A stretch of DNA of 5,026 nt. Origin: RGIG8767 sp964487395. Its GTDB lineage: Bacteria; Bacillota; Clostridia; Lachnospirales; Lachnospiraceae. The stretch lies in contig CAZAQH010000115.1 in the NCBI GenBank assembly GCA_964487395.1, forward strand, positions 1-5,026, read 5' to 3'. The notes beneath the pieces were generated by a model. It worked only from the letters and a program-made list of their open reading frames with translations. It searched no databases and was not told where the DNA came from. The translations under genes were made by a program, and so were the position numbers. This document shows, in pieces, positions 4,128 to 5,026 of the stretch (positions within the stretch are counted from its first letter, which is position 1; each line of letters starts with the position of its first letter).

Positions 4128-4946
4128 TTAGCAAGTATTTAATTCGACTGCTACAAAAACAATAACAGAAAGGGACCAAATTATGCCGCATATCAATGTA
4201 ATTGTAAAAAAAGGATCTTGTTTTAATTGTTTATGTAAATAATATTTGAAATCTATATTCGATAAATTGATTTCCTGTCCTTTTTCATAATATAGAATTA
4301 ATCCGATTGAAACATTACCCTGATTACCACCATCAAGACCTGTTCCCAAAATTGGGAATTCATCAACTTCCTGATTTGGAATATAAACAATGTAATCACC
4401 CTTATGTAAAGGAATCAGTAAATCAGTATCTGCTAACTGATGATTTAATAATATTTCCGGTTCGCTGTAATCACGAAGATCAATTACCTGTACTAATTCT
4501 TTTCCTTCATTCATTTGATGAATTTCGACTTTTCCACACCATGCATTGTTAATATAAACATCATCTTCAATATTAATTCGAAGTGTCCATTTAGACATAT
4601 CATATTGACCACTGTTCGTAATGATTCCCTCATAGATTACACCAACGTAATCTTCCCTGCCATCTATGATTTTAGCCCAGGAATCGGTAGTCCCGCCTCT
4701 TGGATTGATTGCAACATTGCAAAGTTCACCATCTCCAAAAAGTGTTCTTTCGGTCTTATTAAAATTATCGGTCAATACTATTTCAATAATAAAAGCACAA
4801 ACAATAAGTACAAAGAAAAGACACATTATTAGTATGGTACTTTTAATCTTTTTTTTCTTTTGCTCACTTAAAATCCCCCACTGATTTATTTTTGCGTATT
4901 TATATAGATATAATATCGTATCATCTTTTAAAAATATTAGTACCAA
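4128..4946 (-). CDS. Membrane-anchored extracytoplasmic sensor-like protein, CBM2-like domain (tentative)
   Basis: Up to 272 residues. A Lys-rich segment (EQKKKKIKS) precedes TM helix 1 (about 38-58). An outside domain of about 185 residues follows, then TM helix 2 (about 247-267) and a five-residue tail. The outer domain has YEGIITNSG, then MSKWTLRINIEDD, then NNAWCGKVEIHQ. The asparagine-turn, W120 and W136-C-G pattern resembles the beta-sandwich of CBM2-type cellulose-binding modules. That is a pattern match by eye, so a generic Ig-like sensor is possible. The frame opens at a TTG (4946) with no ribosome binding site, and no in-frame ATG lies before TM1. A better start, GTG at 4867 behind GGGGGA, is in another frame. 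The gene ends one base before the HD-GYP start and probably supplies its sensing half. Confidence 0.7.
   Translation of the reverse strand: MVLIFLKDDTILYLYKYAKINQWGILSEQKKKKIKSTILIMCLFFVLIVCAFIIEIVLTDNFNKTERTLFGDGELCNVAINPRGGTTDSWAKIIDGREDYVGVIYEGIITNSGQYDMSKWTLRINIEDDVYINNAWCGKVEIHQMNEGKELVQVIDLRDYSEPEILLNHQLADTDLLIPLHKGDYIVYIPNQEVDEFPILGTGLDGGNQGNVSIGLILYYEKGQEINLSNIDFKYYLHKQLKQDPFFTITLICGIIWSLSVIVFVAVELNTC
4849..4856 (-). repeat. A8 homopolymer in the start region of the sensor gene
   Basis: On the coding strand eight consecutive As lie 11 nt into the reading frame that begins at GTG 4867. With eight As that frame ends after 12 codons (MSKRKKRLKVPY). With nine As it would read MSKRKKKIKSTILI and join the membrane-protein frame. 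The tract is therefore a candidate slippage or error site. Confidence 0.75.
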
Positions 4947-5026
4947 AGTATTATTAATTAATATATTTATAATTATGATGTTGGGGTCTAAACTAAGTTT
5001 AAACTAACCCCATTATTCTTTAGCAC
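4947..5026. other. AT-rich intergenic end with GGGGT/ACCCC inverted repeat
   Basis: No gene is evident in either direction; all frames close quickly. At 4983-5011 GGGGT and ACCCC can pair around a segment holding two direct copies of TAAACTAA (4989-4996 and 5000-5007, 11-bp period) and a palindrome AGTTTAAACT (4996-5005). This could be a terminator of a gene beyond the window or an operator upstream of the sensor gene. Neither side has a good T-tract. No clear promoter for the sensor gene is visible, although the region is very AT-rich. Confidence 0.4.

Noticed and set aside
4128..4150. Programmed +1 frameshift joining sensor and HD-GYP (prfB-like)
   Set aside because: No CTT-TGA-type slippery stop or internal Shine-Dalgarno is visible; stop-start reinitiation (TAAAATG) or a mutation fits better.

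Overview
The window is low-GC DNA with strong AGGAGG-type ribosome binding sites, intrinsic terminators and a GerW/DUF2953 sporulation gene pair. This fits an endospore-lineage Firmicute, most likely Clostridia of the Lachnospiraceae type. Taxonomy is inferred from gene content and protein style only.

Left end (1-463): a divergent pair. An Asp23/Gls24-family gene runs leftward off the window, with only its first 14 codons present. rpmB (ribosomal protein L28, four-cysteine zinc form) runs rightward. Each has a recognisable promoter in the 191-base gap, and rpmB ends at a strong terminator. Everything else lies on the minus strand.

Middle (2891 down to 498, minus): a tight five-gene run. It holds a 107-aa protein of unknown function, a DUF2953 membrane-anchored protein (YtfI-like), GerW/YtfJ overlapping it by 8 nt, a 46-aa two-helix membrane miniprotein, and a coiled-coil J-domain protein. 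The J-domain gene is cut by an in-frame TAG at codon 80. The frame on both sides reads as one protein, so it is a nonsense mutant, a readthrough gene or a sequence error.

Right (4946 down to 2952, minus): a membrane-anchored extracytoplasmic domain protein (CBM2-like, tentative) is followed one base later by a complete HD-GYP cyclic-di-GMP phosphodiesterase. A Nudix hydrolase then follows with its own promoter and terminator. The membrane protein ends in a transmembrane helix exactly where the HD-GYP protein begins. Together they look like one sensor/HD-GYP receptor split by a one-base frameshift. The membrane protein also lacks a convincing in-frame start. The best start (GTG with a G-rich ribosome binding site) is in the wrong frame and would be restored by one extra A in an A8 run.

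The most notable signal is therefore three separate reading-frame interruptions in about 4 kb: the TAG, the A8 run, and the sensor/HD-GYP junction. They affect otherwise well-preserved genes of envelope-to-cytoplasm signalling and sporulation-linked function. No RNA genes, CRISPR arrays or mobile elements were seen.
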